Origin: Sphingobacteriaceae bacterium
GTDB lineage: Bacteria; Bacteroidota; Bacteroidia; B-17B0; Aurantibacillaceae
Reading direction: 5' to 3'
NCBI GenBank assembly: GCA_023251775.1
Contig: JAHEYC010000007.1
Span: 30,331 to 68,026, forward strand
DNA: 37,696 bases
Under the pieces are notes generated by a model that was not told the DNA's origin, made no database searches, and worked only from the letters and a program-made list of their open reading frames with translations. Position numbers and translations under genes: made by a program. How positions within the stretch are numbered: the stretch's first letter is position 1; the number at the start of each line of letters is the position of its first letter. Shown here one piece after another: positions 18,208-25,349 of this stretch.

Positions 18208-19485
18208 ATGCGGTTCTTAATATTTCTAGTGTGTAGTATTACTATACTTAATGCGCAAACCATTCAGGATTGTAAGAAACGTTTTGATACCTATCTCAAC
18301 TTCAAAGGAAGTTTAAATGGTTTGGTAAGATTCGATAAAGAAAGCATTAGTATTTATAACGCCAAAGGACAAAAGGAATTCACAGCCTATCAAAAAGAAA
18401 TTCCCATGCTGGCAGAAGTATTCGAGAATTATGATCCTAAGGCAGCAGCAAAATTCTATAAGAACAAAGCCGATAAAAAATTAAGTAAGCAACAAAGAGA
18501 TAGCATTCGCATTTATCTTGATATACCCAAGAAGACCAAAGAAAGAACAGAAGCTCTTCCGCTTAACGGAATAAAAGTAGCAATTGATGCAGGACATTTA
18601 GCTTCGTCGTTCACCGAGGCTATGAATGAACAAAAATTCCTATATTTTTTGCGCGATAGTTTAAAAAGTACCTTGGATACTGTAAAGATCTTCGAAGCTG
18701 ATCTTACATATAAGACATCGCTAATATTAAAAGCAATGTTGGAAGAGAAAGGGGCAACCGTATTTTTAACTCGTCCAACGCAAAGCTTAAGCACATTTGG
18801 TTGCAGTTACAGTTATTGGTTTGCCAATTACAAACAAAAAGTATTGGACAGCTTATTACAAATAAATAAACTTGAAGCAGCAGACTATAGAAAATTAAAT
18901 AATTTACCTGAGTATAATTTCTTTTGGGATTTTTTTAGAGACTTTGAATTAGCGAATCGTGCTAAGATCATTAATGCTTTTAAACCCGATATAACAACCA
19001 TTATTCATTATAATGTAGATGAGAAAAATGTTCCCTGGAAAAAAACTAGTCCTAATGATTATACCATGGCCTTTATTGGCGGAAGTTTTACGGCCGATCG
19101 TTTAGATAATATCGAATCAAAATTAAATTTTTTACGATTATTATTCGGCGAGCAATTAGATAAGTCGGAAAAGATCTCAAGAATTGCAGTACATGAATTC
19201 AGTGAGAATTTAAAAATTCCTATCGCATGTTCAGATGATGCAGATTATTTAAAGAACAATTGTTTGTGTTCAAAAAGTCATGGTGTGTTTAGCAGACAAT
19301 TGATACTTTGCAATAAAATAATTTCACCCTTAGTGTATGGCGAAAGTTTGTATCAAGATAATGTAGATGAATGTAAATGGTTAATGAAAAATAATACGAT
19401 CTCTTATGGAATTAAAACAAACGAGCGCGTTGTGAAAGTAGCGAAGAGTTATTACAATTCTATTTTGATGTATTTCACAAAATAA
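18208..19485 (+). CDS. Divergent amidase_3-type N-acetylmuramoyl-L-alanine amidase
   Basis: This 425-residue secreted protein carries a divergent amidase_3 (zinc peptidoglycan amidase) fold. The signal peptide is MRFLIFLVCSITILNAQ; an upstream TTG at 18163 would bury it, so I start at ATG 18208. The domain begins at about residue 120 with GIKVAIDAGHLA, giving His130. A candidate second ligand is Glu163 before TYKTSLILKAMLEEKGATVF, and the third is His267 in TTIIHYNVDEK. The first motif differs from the usual GHGG, and there is extra sequence of about 60 residues after the TRP segment. The catalytic positions appear present, so cleavage of the peptide stem from muramic acid is likely but not certain. 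A clear terminator follows the stop. Confidence 0.75.
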   Translation: MRFLIFLVCSITILNAQTIQDCKKRFDTYLNFKGSLNGLVRFDKESISIYNAKGQKEFTAYQKEIPMLAEVFENYDPKAAAKFYKNKADKKLSKQQRDSIRIYLDIPKKTKERTEALPLNGIKVAIDAGHLASSFTEAMNEQKFLYFLRDSLKSTLDTVKIFEADLTYKTSLILKAMLEEKGATVFLTRPTQSLSTFGCSYSYWFANYKQKVLDSLLQINKLEAADYRKLNNLPEYNFFWDFFRDFELANRAKIINAFKPDITTIIHYNVDEKNVPWKKTSPNDYTMAFIGGSFTADRLDNIESKLNFLRLLFGEQLDKSEKISRIAVHEFSENLKIPIACSDDADYLKNNCLCSKSHGVFSRQLILCNKIISPLVYGESLYQDNVDECKWLMKNNTISYGIKTNERVVKVAKSYYNSILMYFTK

Positions 19486-19512
19486 AAAACCCTCAAGGTT
19501 GTTGAGGGTTTT
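19486..19512. terminator. Bidirectional terminator between amidase and L31 genes
   Basis: A perfect 11-bp stem (AAAACCCTCAA at 19486-19496 with TTGAGGGTTTT at 19502-19512) with a 5-base loop lies between the convergent amidase and L31 genes. The A-run and T-run at its ends give U-tracts in both directions. Confidence 0.92.
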
Positions 19513-19531
19513 CTTATATATGTAATAAAAA

Positions 19532-19783
19532 TTATTTTTTCTTTGAGTAACGTGTGCGGAATTTATCAACGCGACCTGCAGTATCAACTAACACTTGTTT
19601 ACCTGTATAGAACGGGTGAGAGGTCATCGAGATATCTAATTTTACTAAAGGATATTCATTACCATCTTCCCACTTAAGAGTTTCTTTTGTTTCAGCACAA
19701 GAACGAGTTAAGAACGAGTAACCATTGCTCATATCTTTAAATACGCAAAATCTGTAATTTTCCGGGTGTATTGCCTTTTTCAT
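19532..19783 (-). CDS. rpmE2: 50S ribosomal protein L31 type B
   Basis: This 83-residue protein is ribosomal protein L31 of the type B form. It reads [22 protein letters not shown], with [20 protein letters not shown] and [19 protein letters not shown], all family hallmarks. It lacks the CxxC zinc motifs of type A L31, as expected for type B. An ATG six codons upstream (19801) is possible, but the family starts at MKK, and the promoter -7 box ends at 19818, leaving almost no leader for the longer form. The gene is a single unit with its own promoter and terminator. Confidence 0.95.
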   Translation of the reverse strand: MKKAIHPENYRFCVFKDMSNGYSFLTRSCAETKETLKWEDGNEYPLVKLDISMTSHPFYTGKQVLVDTAGRVDKFRTRYSKKK

Positions 19784-19817
19784 AGTATCAGTAAGTTGCA
19801 TAAGAATTTTCGGATGA

Positions 19818-19849
19818 CAAATATACTATATAAAACTGAATCCTACAAA
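19818..19849 (-). promoter_or_regulatory. Promoter of the L31 gene
   Basis: On the minus strand, TTTG (plus-strand 19846-19849) and TATATTTG (19818-19825) are 20 bases apart, a full match to the Bacteroidota -33/-7 consensus. A start point near 19811 would leave a leader of about 28 bases before the ATG at 19783. Confidence 0.75.
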
Positions 19850-19944
19850 TGTTTTTAATTATTTGACCATCAGTTACTTATATTGATTTAGGATGAAGGA
19901 TATTTATCAAAAAAATCACCTAAAAAAGTTGTTTCCAGAAACTA

Positions 19945-19972
19945 AAAAGGTCTCGCCGAAACGAGACCTTTT
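19945..19972 (-). terminator. Terminator of the first paralogous T9SS cargo gene
   Basis: A perfect 11-bp stem (AAAAGGTCTCG at 19945-19955 with CGAGACCTTTT at 19962-19972) closes a 6-base loop. Read on the minus strand it ends in five U residues and lies 23 bases after the stop of the T9SS cargo gene. It could also work in the plus direction. Confidence 0.9.
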
Positions 19973-19995
19973 ACAAAAGAATAAAACTACGGTAT

Positions 19996-20991
19996 CTATT
20001 CCGTAATAATAATTTGTTTTTGGGTCACCGAATTTCCGTTCTTCACTTTCACTAAATAAATGCCTTTAGTGATAGAAGACGTATTCAATGAGTTTACATT
20101 CTCACTTGACAAAACAAGTCTTCCTGTAACATCAAACATTTCAATTTTCTCTGCAATAGCATTGCCCGGTAATTGTACATTAATCATATCCTTTGCAGGA
20201 TTTGGGTATAATGTGACGTTTGCTTTACTTAATTCATTTTGACCAATACCTGTTAATGCAGCTGTATTAACACTTGCATTAAATCCAGTATTCGTTACAG
20301 TTCCCTGCTTCATGGTTTGATATTCCAAACGAAGAATAGGGTATCTTAATAAACTGCTGTAATATTCGTAATTAATTAATGTCATCGTACTTGAAGAACT
20401 TCCGGTGGTGGTAAGGGTGATTATTGTTTTTACCTGTAAACAATTATTGTGTTTAACTCCGTTGGGCATTGTTACTGTTCCAGCTCCGGTTGCGGTAAAA
20501 GAAATTGCTCCATTCCAATTATCTGTGTAGGTTGGAGAAGAGTCTGTAGCTGTAAAAGGATCTGTATTACTATTTCCAAATGCAGTTGGCCAATTAAGAA
20601 ATGTTCCCGGATTACTAAAAACAGTAACATTTGTGCTGCTTGGATCCGCCATTCCAACATATGCAATATTACTTGCGGCGTTGTTGTAATATTCAAAATT
20701 GTTTCCTCCTCTTGATAAAACAATATTTGCCGTAGGAAAAAGGCTCGCATTAGGTGTTGAAGCAACGGTTGTATAAGTAAGATTCTCAGTAAATGAAGCC
20801 ACTGTTAAACTAGAATAATTCCAATTCATACCCGTACCAGTTGCTTTAGGAACAGCTGTGGTAGAATCGTAATCAGCCATTAGAACCACATCTCCAATAA
20901 CTGGCTGATTGTTGGTTTTAGTCAAAGTTAATTGCGCCTTAACATTAAGGCCAATACTTATTGTAATAAATAAAAAGTAGATTTTCTTCAT
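19996..20991 (-). CDS. Secreted protein with T9SS type A sorting domain (paralog 1)
   Basis: This 331-residue exported protein has no recognised catalytic domain. The signal peptide is MKKIYFLFITISIGLNVKAQ. A TTG 24 bases upstream was rejected because it lies inside the likely -7 promoter box. The beta-rich body (about 21-255) is dominated by Thr, Asn and Ser. A T9SS type A sorting domain (about 258-331) starts VTLYPNPAKDMINVQL, contains EMFDVTGRLVLS, and ends KGIYLVKVKN before the final QKQIIITE. It should be exported by type IX secretion and cut by the sortase. It is clearly paralogous to the gene 102 bases upstream: both open LTLTK after the signal and share the YDS-x-AVPK-TGT motif near residue 50. 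Function is unknown; adhesion or display is a guess. Confidence 0.87.
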   Translation of the reverse strand: MKKIYFLFITISIGLNVKAQLTLTKTNNQPVIGDVVLMADYDSTTAVPKATGTGMNWNYSSLTVASFTENLTYTTVASTPNASLFPTANIVLSRGGNNFEYYNNAASNIAYVGMADPSSTNVTVFSNPGTFLNWPTAFGNSNTDPFTATDSSPTYTDNWNGAISFTATGAGTVTMPNGVKHNNCLQVKTIITLTTTGSSSSTMTLINYEYYSSLLRYPILRLEYQTMKQGTVTNTGFNASVNTAALTGIGQNELSKANVTLYPNPAKDMINVQLPGNAIAEKIEMFDVTGRLVLSSENVNSLNTSSITKGIYLVKVKNGNSVTQKQIIITE

Positions 20992-21012
20992 ATGATTATT
21001 TTTTTGGTTTAT

Positions 21013-21020
21013 CAAATTTA
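21013..21020 (-). promoter_or_regulatory. Candidate -7 box upstream of T9SS paralog 1
   Basis: The minus strand reads TAAATTTG, an exact TAnnTTTG, followed by ATAAACCAA. The same TTTGATAAACCA stretch occurs upstream of the paralog at 22109-22116. No good -33 TTTG sits at the usual distance, so this rests on the -7 match and on conservation between the two copies. Confidence 0.45.
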
Positions 21021-21093
21021 AATAAATAATACTTGTTTTTAACTGAAAGTACGCAATTTAACACATGATATTCATCATTCAACAGTTAAATTG

Positions 21094-22089
21094 TTATTCG
21101 GTGATGGTAATTTGTTTTTGCATGTAATGATCTTTGTATTTCACATTCAATAAATAAACACCTTTAGGTAAACTAGAAACATTTATCTTATTTGCGTTCT
21201 CAACAAAAAGTACTGAACGACCCATCATATCAAATAACTCAAGTTTTTGCGCTATCGCGTTCTCTTCTAATTGTACATTTATAATATCTTTTGCTGGATT
21301 TGGGTAAACAATTACTTTTCCATCTCCACCAACCGTTTCTTCAATTCCTACATTAGCAATAGCATTAACTGTAATATTAAAACCTTTTTGGGTTACGGTT
21401 GGTTGTTTAATGGTAGAATAGCTTATATTTATTATTGGTGTCCTATATGCACCGGTCCAATATTCATATTCTTTTACAGTAATGGTTCCGGTAAAAGACC
21501 CAGTAATTATGTAAGTATATGTTCGTGTTATCTGCAAACAATTCGTGAATATTTGCCCATTTGGTAAAGTAACAGTTCCTGTGCCTGTTCCGGAGATGTT
21601 CATATTACCGGTGAAATTAAAAGTACTGGTACTAAATGTTTCTGTCCCAATTAATGCATCGGCGTTGGAGGTACCAAACGTAAAAGGCCAAACCATCATG
21701 GTAATTGGATTCGAAAAAATGGTAACATCGTTACCCGGCACATCTACTGCTCCTAAATAATCAAGATTATTTGTTTGTGAATTATAATAATCATAATACC
21801 CGCTGCCGTCACTCGCCGCCAAGTTTGTGCCGGGAAAGGCACTGGCAGAAGGGGTAGAGCTAGAGGTCACATAAGTTTGAGATCCGTTAGCCATAGAATT
21901 TACGAATGACGTGAAATTCCAACTTTTATTGGTGCCCGTTGATTTTGGAACGGCAATCGAAGAATCATAATTATCCGTTTTATCAATAGTACCAACGATG
22001 GGAGCATTAGCAGCTTTTGTTAAAGTTAATTGTGCTCTTGAACTAAAAGCAATAACTAAGAGAATACATAAAGCGCAGATTTTTTTCAT
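21094..22089 (-). CDS. Secreted protein with T9SS type A sorting domain (paralog 2)
   Basis: This is a 331-residue paralog of the downstream protein and has the same length and layout. The signal peptide is MKKICALCILLVIAFSSRAQ. The body again starts LTLTKAANAP and holds NYDSSIAVPKSTGTN, NDVTIFSNP and a Thr/Gly-rich stretch around MNISGTGTGTVTLPNG. The sorting domain begins VIVYPNPAKDIINVQL, includes ELFDMMGRSVLF, and ends KGVYLLNVKY before QKQITITE. The two proteins differ enough that the duplication is not recent. It should be T9SS cargo. The two genes are separated by 102 bases and each has its own -7-like box, so they may be separately transcribed. Function is unknown. Confidence 0.87.
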   Translation of the reverse strand: MKKICALCILLVIAFSSRAQLTLTKAANAPIVGTIDKTDNYDSSIAVPKSTGTNKSWNFTSFVNSMANGSQTYVTSSSTPSASAFPGTNLAASDGSGYYDYYNSQTNNLDYLGAVDVPGNDVTIFSNPITMMVWPFTFGTSNADALIGTETFSTSTFNFTGNMNISGTGTGTVTLPNGQIFTNCLQITRTYTYIITGSFTGTITVKEYEYWTGAYRTPIINISYSTIKQPTVTQKGFNITVNAIANVGIEETVGGDGKVIVYPNPAKDIINVQLEENAIAQKLELFDMMGRSVLFVENANKINVSSLPKGVYLLNVKYKDHYMQKQITITE

Positions 22090-22108
22090 AAAGAGTTTAT
22101 TGGTTTAT

Positions 22109-22116
22109 CAAATCTA
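22109..22116 (-). promoter_or_regulatory. Candidate -7 box upstream of T9SS paralog 2
   Basis: The minus strand reads TAGATTTG, an exact TAnnTTTG, followed by ATAAACCAATAAA. The downstream sequence is shared with the leader of paralog 1. No convincing -33 box is visible. Confidence 0.45.
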
Positions 22117-22175
22117 TAAAAATTTAATTGCTTATTCGCGCGAAAGCCTATACTTTAACATCAAAGTATAAAGCT

Positions 22176-23513
22176 ATGTTGTTAATTAAACGTTTTGCCT
22201 TAGTTGTTCTTGTTTGCTTTGTGTATAATAGTAAAGCACAAGATGAAGTAAACCCTTATAAAAAGCTTACTAAACAGTTCATTGGGGCTGTAAAACGAAA
22301 CGAACCTTATAAGAATTACAGGTTCTTTGATACCACTTTTTTCGGAAAAATGATAGAGGCCCAAACCGATAGGACCATTCAAAGGTTCATAAAAGATCAC
22401 GGACCAATTGTTGCCATCGAAAAAACAGAATTGGATACACAAGGTTGTAAAATGGCAACTGCAACATCTATTAAAGTAAAAGACGGAAAATATCTTTGGT
22501 ATCATTATTACGATCAAGGATCTTATATTACACGATTTGCCATCGACACTTTTTCAAAGCAATGGTTCTATATTCCCGAACCAATTACAAATACAAATTT
22601 TACAAAGCGCGAAATTCTTCTGCAAACAAATGGTTTTATTCAATTACCCGGAACTTTATATCTTCCAAAAACAACAAAAAAATGTCCGGTTGTAATTATG
22701 GTACATGGTAGCGGACCGCACGATCGCAATTGCAGCATCGGAAAAAATAAGATCTTTCAGGATATTGCATTGCAATTAGTTCAAAAAGGAATTGCAGTTT
22801 TTTTATATGACAAACGCACATACGTATATCAATTCATTGATCCTTTTCCAATAGACAGCATGGATTATAATTCAGAAACGGTTGATGATGCCGTTGAAGC
22901 ATTTTATGTGATCAAAAAAATAAAGGAGTTAGATTCCAATAGAGTTTTTATTGCAGGACATAGTCAAGGTGCTATGTGCGCACCCTTAATTGCAAAGCAA
23001 TGCAAGGGTTTAAAAGGATTGATGTTGTTAGCAGCACCGGGAAGAAGTTTATTGGAGATCCTTCCCGAACAAATGGATTATATTTTAAGTGTAACTCCCG
23101 AAGAGAATAGACTAGAAGTAGAAAAAATAAATACTGCCATCAAATGGCAAGTAAAAAATGCAATGAAACCTGATCTCACTTTGAAAAGCAAAACGATGTT
23201 ACCATTTGGTGCAAAACCAAAATACTGGTTGTTCGATCGCAATTACAAAGTTTTGGAAGAAGGAAAAAAACTAACTCTTCCAATTGTTTTATTGCAAGGC
23301 GGAAGAGATTATAATGTAACAAAGAAGGATTATGATCTATGGGTTGAAGCCATGAAAGGAAAACCTAATTTCAAGTCGCAATGGATCGAAAATTTAGATC
23401 ATATGTTCTTTGAAGGAACGGGAATGGCAAATCCTAGTGATATTTCTAACATAGGACATGTTTCAAAAGTAATAGGGGAGAAGATGAGTGAATTTGTTAC
23501 AGGGACAAAATAA
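22176..23513 (+). CDS. Secreted alpha/beta hydrolase (dienelactone hydrolase-like)
   Basis: This 445-residue exported serine hydrolase has an alpha/beta-hydrolase fold. Starting at ATG 22176 gives the signal peptide MLLIKRFALVVLVCFVYNSKAQ. A TTG start at 22128 would place polar sequence before it. Residues 25-125 look like a small alpha+beta accessory domain, possibly of the DUF3887/NTF2-like type often fused here. The catalytic domain shows the oxyanion segment VVIMVHGSGPHDRN, the nucleophile elbow AGHSQGAM with Ser263, Asp378 in LLQGGRDYNV and His409 in ENLDHMFF, so the triad is complete. It probably hydrolyses small esters or acyl groups in the periplasm. The gene is transcribed alone. Confidence 0.86.
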   Translation: MLLIKRFALVVLVCFVYNSKAQDEVNPYKKLTKQFIGAVKRNEPYKNYRFFDTTFFGKMIEAQTDRTIQRFIKDHGPIVAIEKTELDTQGCKMATATSIKVKDGKYLWYHYYDQGSYITRFAIDTFSKQWFYIPEPITNTNFTKREILLQTNGFIQLPGTLYLPKTTKKCPVVIMVHGSGPHDRNCSIGKNKIFQDIALQLVQKGIAVFLYDKRTYVYQFIDPFPIDSMDYNSETVDDAVEAFYVIKKIKELDSNRVFIAGHSQGAMCAPLIAKQCKGLKGLMLLAAPGRSLLEILPEQMDYILSVTPEENRLEVEKINTAIKWQVKNAMKPDLTLKSKTMLPFGAKPKYWLFDRNYKVLEEGKKLTLPIVLLQGGRDYNVTKKDYDLWVEAMKGKPNFKSQWIENLDHMFFEGTGMANPSDISNIGHVSKVIGEKMSEFVTGTK

Positions 23514-23525
23514 TTTTTTTACTCA

Positions 23526-23593
23526 CGGGACAAAATGTCCCGTTCAACAAAAACAGAGGCCCAGTTTCAAGTAGGACGGGACATTTTGTCCCG
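23526..23593. repeat. Pair of 17-base palindromes in mirror orientation
   Basis: CGGGACAAAATGTCCCG (23526-23542) and CGGGACATTTTGTCCCG (23577-23593) are each a 7-bp-stem, 3-base-loop palindrome. Each is also the exact reverse complement of the other, so the whole 68-base unit can fold either as two small hairpins or as one long one. The unit lies between two convergent genes. No T-run follows, so it is not a classical terminator. It looks like a mobile or dispersed intergenic repeat unit. Confidence 0.75.
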
Positions 23594-23607
23594 CAAACAT
23601 GAATAAT

Positions 23608-24951
23608 TTATTCCTTTCTTATTCGAATAATTTCTCTATACAAAAATTTCTCTTGCGTACTTTCAAAAGGCCGATAAATATAATAAGCATAGCCATCTTT
23701 TATTTTTATTTTATCGGCAGTGATATTTGCAAATTTGTGTACACCTTTTATCATTCCGGTTTGATGATCGATCAATTTTAGCGAAACATTGGCGCCATTT
23801 TTAAAAAGAGCGTATACTTTATTTTCCGAATCATCCACAAACAATTGTTTTTTCCAAGTGTGCCAATTTTTTGGATGATGATAATTAATGGTAACGCTAT
23901 CGATAAGTTTATTTTCTTTATCAAAATGAAATATGCGATCGTTATAATGATTGAATAAACAAACGGTATCCTTTAAAACAAAAAGCGGGGCATACAAAGG
24001 TTCGTAAAACTTAGAGCGCGTAAATCCACTCATTAAAGCGGCAATTACTTTTTTATCTACTTTGTATGTTTCTGCAAGACGCCGCGCCTCAAGTTGACCA
24101 CGCGGCGGGAGATAATAATATTCGAAATTGTAAAGATCCATTAAGGATCGATTAATAACATTATAAAGTAATTTATGTTGTTTTGGGTCGCTTTTACTTA
24201 AATAGTAATAATTAAATGCTGGATAATCGGGGTTTTGATCATTATAATAAAAATTACCATTAGCAGTATCGTTAACAGGTTTTAAACTTCGCTCGTATTC
24301 TTTTTTAGTGATGCCCGTTATAAGAAAGAAATTATCACTGATCTCGATGCGCAAAATACTATCCTTGCATAATATATTTGTATTCCCTAGATAATCGTGA
24401 AAGAATTTTTGCGCTTCGCCGGCTTCAACAGGAATGGGTAACGACATAAATTCCTTACCCGAATAATCGGTGAGTTTGATATCTGATCGTTTTAATTCGT
24501 TCTTTGAAGTGAGTAGAACAAGTTTGTCCTCATAAAAATCAAAATCATAAATACTGTAATTTGGTTTGCCCACAAGGGTTTCGGGTTTGTTTGTCGCCGA
24601 AATATCAATATCGGGTAACAAATTTGTTTTTTCGTGAAGTTTTATGGTTATAAAAATAGTGTCCTTTTCGGTGGTCTTTAATTTAGTGGTATAGCTTTCA
24701 AACGAAAGATGATGTGTACTTAAAGCGTAGGTATTATTTTTAGGAATAGTTGCGTGAAACTCTCCATACTTATCGGTAAAGCCTATGGTAAATTGATTAA
24801 GTTTAATCGTCACTAATTCAATAACTTTACCGGCCTCAGTTGTAACCTTTCCTTTAACCACACAGGTTTTGCTTTGGGATGAGAGGGATCCTTGAAATAG
24901 GAACAGGAAAAGCCCTAGAACGTATTTAAAAATGTGCTGCATTATGCTCAT
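23608..24951 (-). CDS. Carboxypeptidase regulatory-like domain protein
   Basis: This 447-residue exported protein starts MSIMQHIF or, three codons on, MQHIF (24942); the two starts cannot be told apart and both give a signal peptide ending LSSQ. Residues 29-110 form a carboxypeptidase-regulatory-like (CarboxypepD_reg/DUF4480-type) Ig fold: CVVKGKVTTEAGKVIELVTI, then FTDKYGEFHATIP and a segment ending FITIKL. The remainder (about 120-447) shows repeating YDFDFYEDKLVLLTS-like strands and could be a six-bladed beta-propeller; that is inference. There is no TonB plug or barrel, so it is not a SusC-type transporter. It would lie in the periplasm or on the surface. It ends next to the paired palindromes and is convergent with the hydrolase gene. 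Confidence 0.78.
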   Translation of the reverse strand: MSIMQHIFKYVLGLFLFLFQGSLSSQSKTCVVKGKVTTEAGKVIELVTIKLNQFTIGFTDKYGEFHATIPKNNTYALSTHHLSFESYTTKLKTTEKDTIFITIKLHEKTNLLPDIDISATNKPETLVGKPNYSIYDFDFYEDKLVLLTSKNELKRSDIKLTDYSGKEFMSLPIPVEAGEAQKFFHDYLGNTNILCKDSILRIEISDNFFLITGITKKEYERSLKPVNDTANGNFYYNDQNPDYPAFNYYYLSKSDPKQHKLLYNVINRSLMDLYNFEYYYLPPRGQLEARRLAETYKVDKKVIAALMSGFTRSKFYEPLYAPLFVLKDTVCLFNHYNDRIFHFDKENKLIDSVTINYHHPKNWHTWKKQLFVDDSENKVYALFKNGANVSLKLIDHQTGMIKGVHKFANITADKIKIKDGYAYYIYRPFESTQEKFLYREIIRIRKE

Positions 24952-25045
24952 AAGACGTTAAAAAAAGGCTTTTCCATAAGGTCGGCATTGGCCCGGAAGG
25001 GCTGAAAACAGGCGCAATTATAACAATTGTTAATAGAAATAATTA

Positions 25046-25074
25046 TTGTGGATAAAATATATGTCTTATATTTA
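25046..25074 (+). promoter_or_regulatory. Candidate promoter of the small lipoprotein gene
   Basis: TTG at 25046-25048 and TATATTTA at 25067-25074 are 18 bases apart. The -7 box differs from TAnnTTTG only in the last base. It ends 23 bases before the ATG at 25098. Confidence 0.5.
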
Positions 25075-25097
25075 CGGAACATAATCTAATTAAAAGT

Positions 25098-25223
25098 ATG
25101 AAAAAGTTTTTATTATCGATCGTGGCTTTAGCCCTAGTAGGTGTTTCAATAACTTCATGTAAGAGTCATGAGAAATGTCCGGCATATTCTAAAGTAAATA
25201 CAGAGAGCAAGAAGAGTATTTAA
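25098..25223 (+). CDS. 41-residue lipoprotein
   Basis: This very small gene codes for a predicted lipoprotein of 41 residues. The signal MKKFLLSIVALALVGVSITSC has the lipobox ITSC, so the mature peptide would be only about 21 residues: Cys21, then KSHEKCPAYSKVNTESKKSI. It is polar, basic and has a second Cys in KCPAYS. The coding call rests on the clean signal peptide, a plausible promoter 23 bases upstream and a terminator 9 bases after the stop. Short lipoproteins with a Cys-Pro-Ala-Tyr-like tail are, to my recollection, common in Bacteroidota; I cannot check this. The gene stands between a divergent carboxypeptidase-regulatory-domain gene and the response regulator gene. Function is unknown. 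Confidence 0.8.
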   Translation: MKKFLLSIVALALVGVSITSCKSHEKCPAYSKVNTESKKSI

Positions 25224-25231
25224 TGAAGTAG

Positions 25232-25258
25232 AATAACCCATAGGGTTATTTTATTTTG
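25232..25258 (+). terminator. Terminator of the small lipoprotein gene
   Basis: An 8-bp stem (AATAACCC at 25232-25239 with GGGTTATT at 25243-25250) and a 3-base loop are followed by TTATTTTG. It starts 9 bases after the stop. Confidence 0.78.
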
Positions 25259-25270
25259 ACATTTCTACTT

Positions 25271-25306
25271 AACATAATATTTATTATAGATAAATAATAT
25301 TATGTT
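25271..25306. repeat. AT-rich inverted repeat upstream of the response regulator
   Basis: AACATAATATT (25271-25281) and AATATTATGTT (25296-25306) are exact reverse complements, 14 bases apart. The symmetric arrangement 44 bases before the start codon suits a dimeric regulator's operator, perhaps autoregulation, but AT-rich palindromes also arise by chance. Confidence 0.45.
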
Positions 25307-25334
25307 CAATAATGCCAAAACCCTCATAAATCCT

Positions 25335-25342
25335 TAATTTTG
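25335..25342 (+). promoter_or_regulatory. Candidate -7 box of the response regulator gene
   Basis: TAATTTTG matches TAnnTTTG exactly and ends 7 bases before the ATG at 25350, so the message would be nearly leaderless. No TTG or TTTG lies at the normal -33 distance, which makes this call weak. Confidence 0.35.
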
Positions 25343-25349
25343 AAGCCAT

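Noticed and set aside
20472-20765. 97-codon open frame on the minus strand in another frame within T9SS paralog 1
   Set aside because: It lies wholly inside a clear coding gene on the same strand, has a Leu/Gln/Ile-rich nonsense composition and no recognisable domain.
23599-23781. 60-codon plus-strand frame at the end of the carboxypeptidase-regulatory-domain gene
   Set aside because: It is antisense to the end of a well-supported gene and contains only Phe/Ile/Tyr-rich sequence.
24990-25003. Small GCCC-GGAA-GGGC hairpin upstream of the 41-residue lipoprotein
   Set aside because: The stem is only four GC pairs plus a G-T pair and has no T-run; it may be a leader structure but I cannot support a role.
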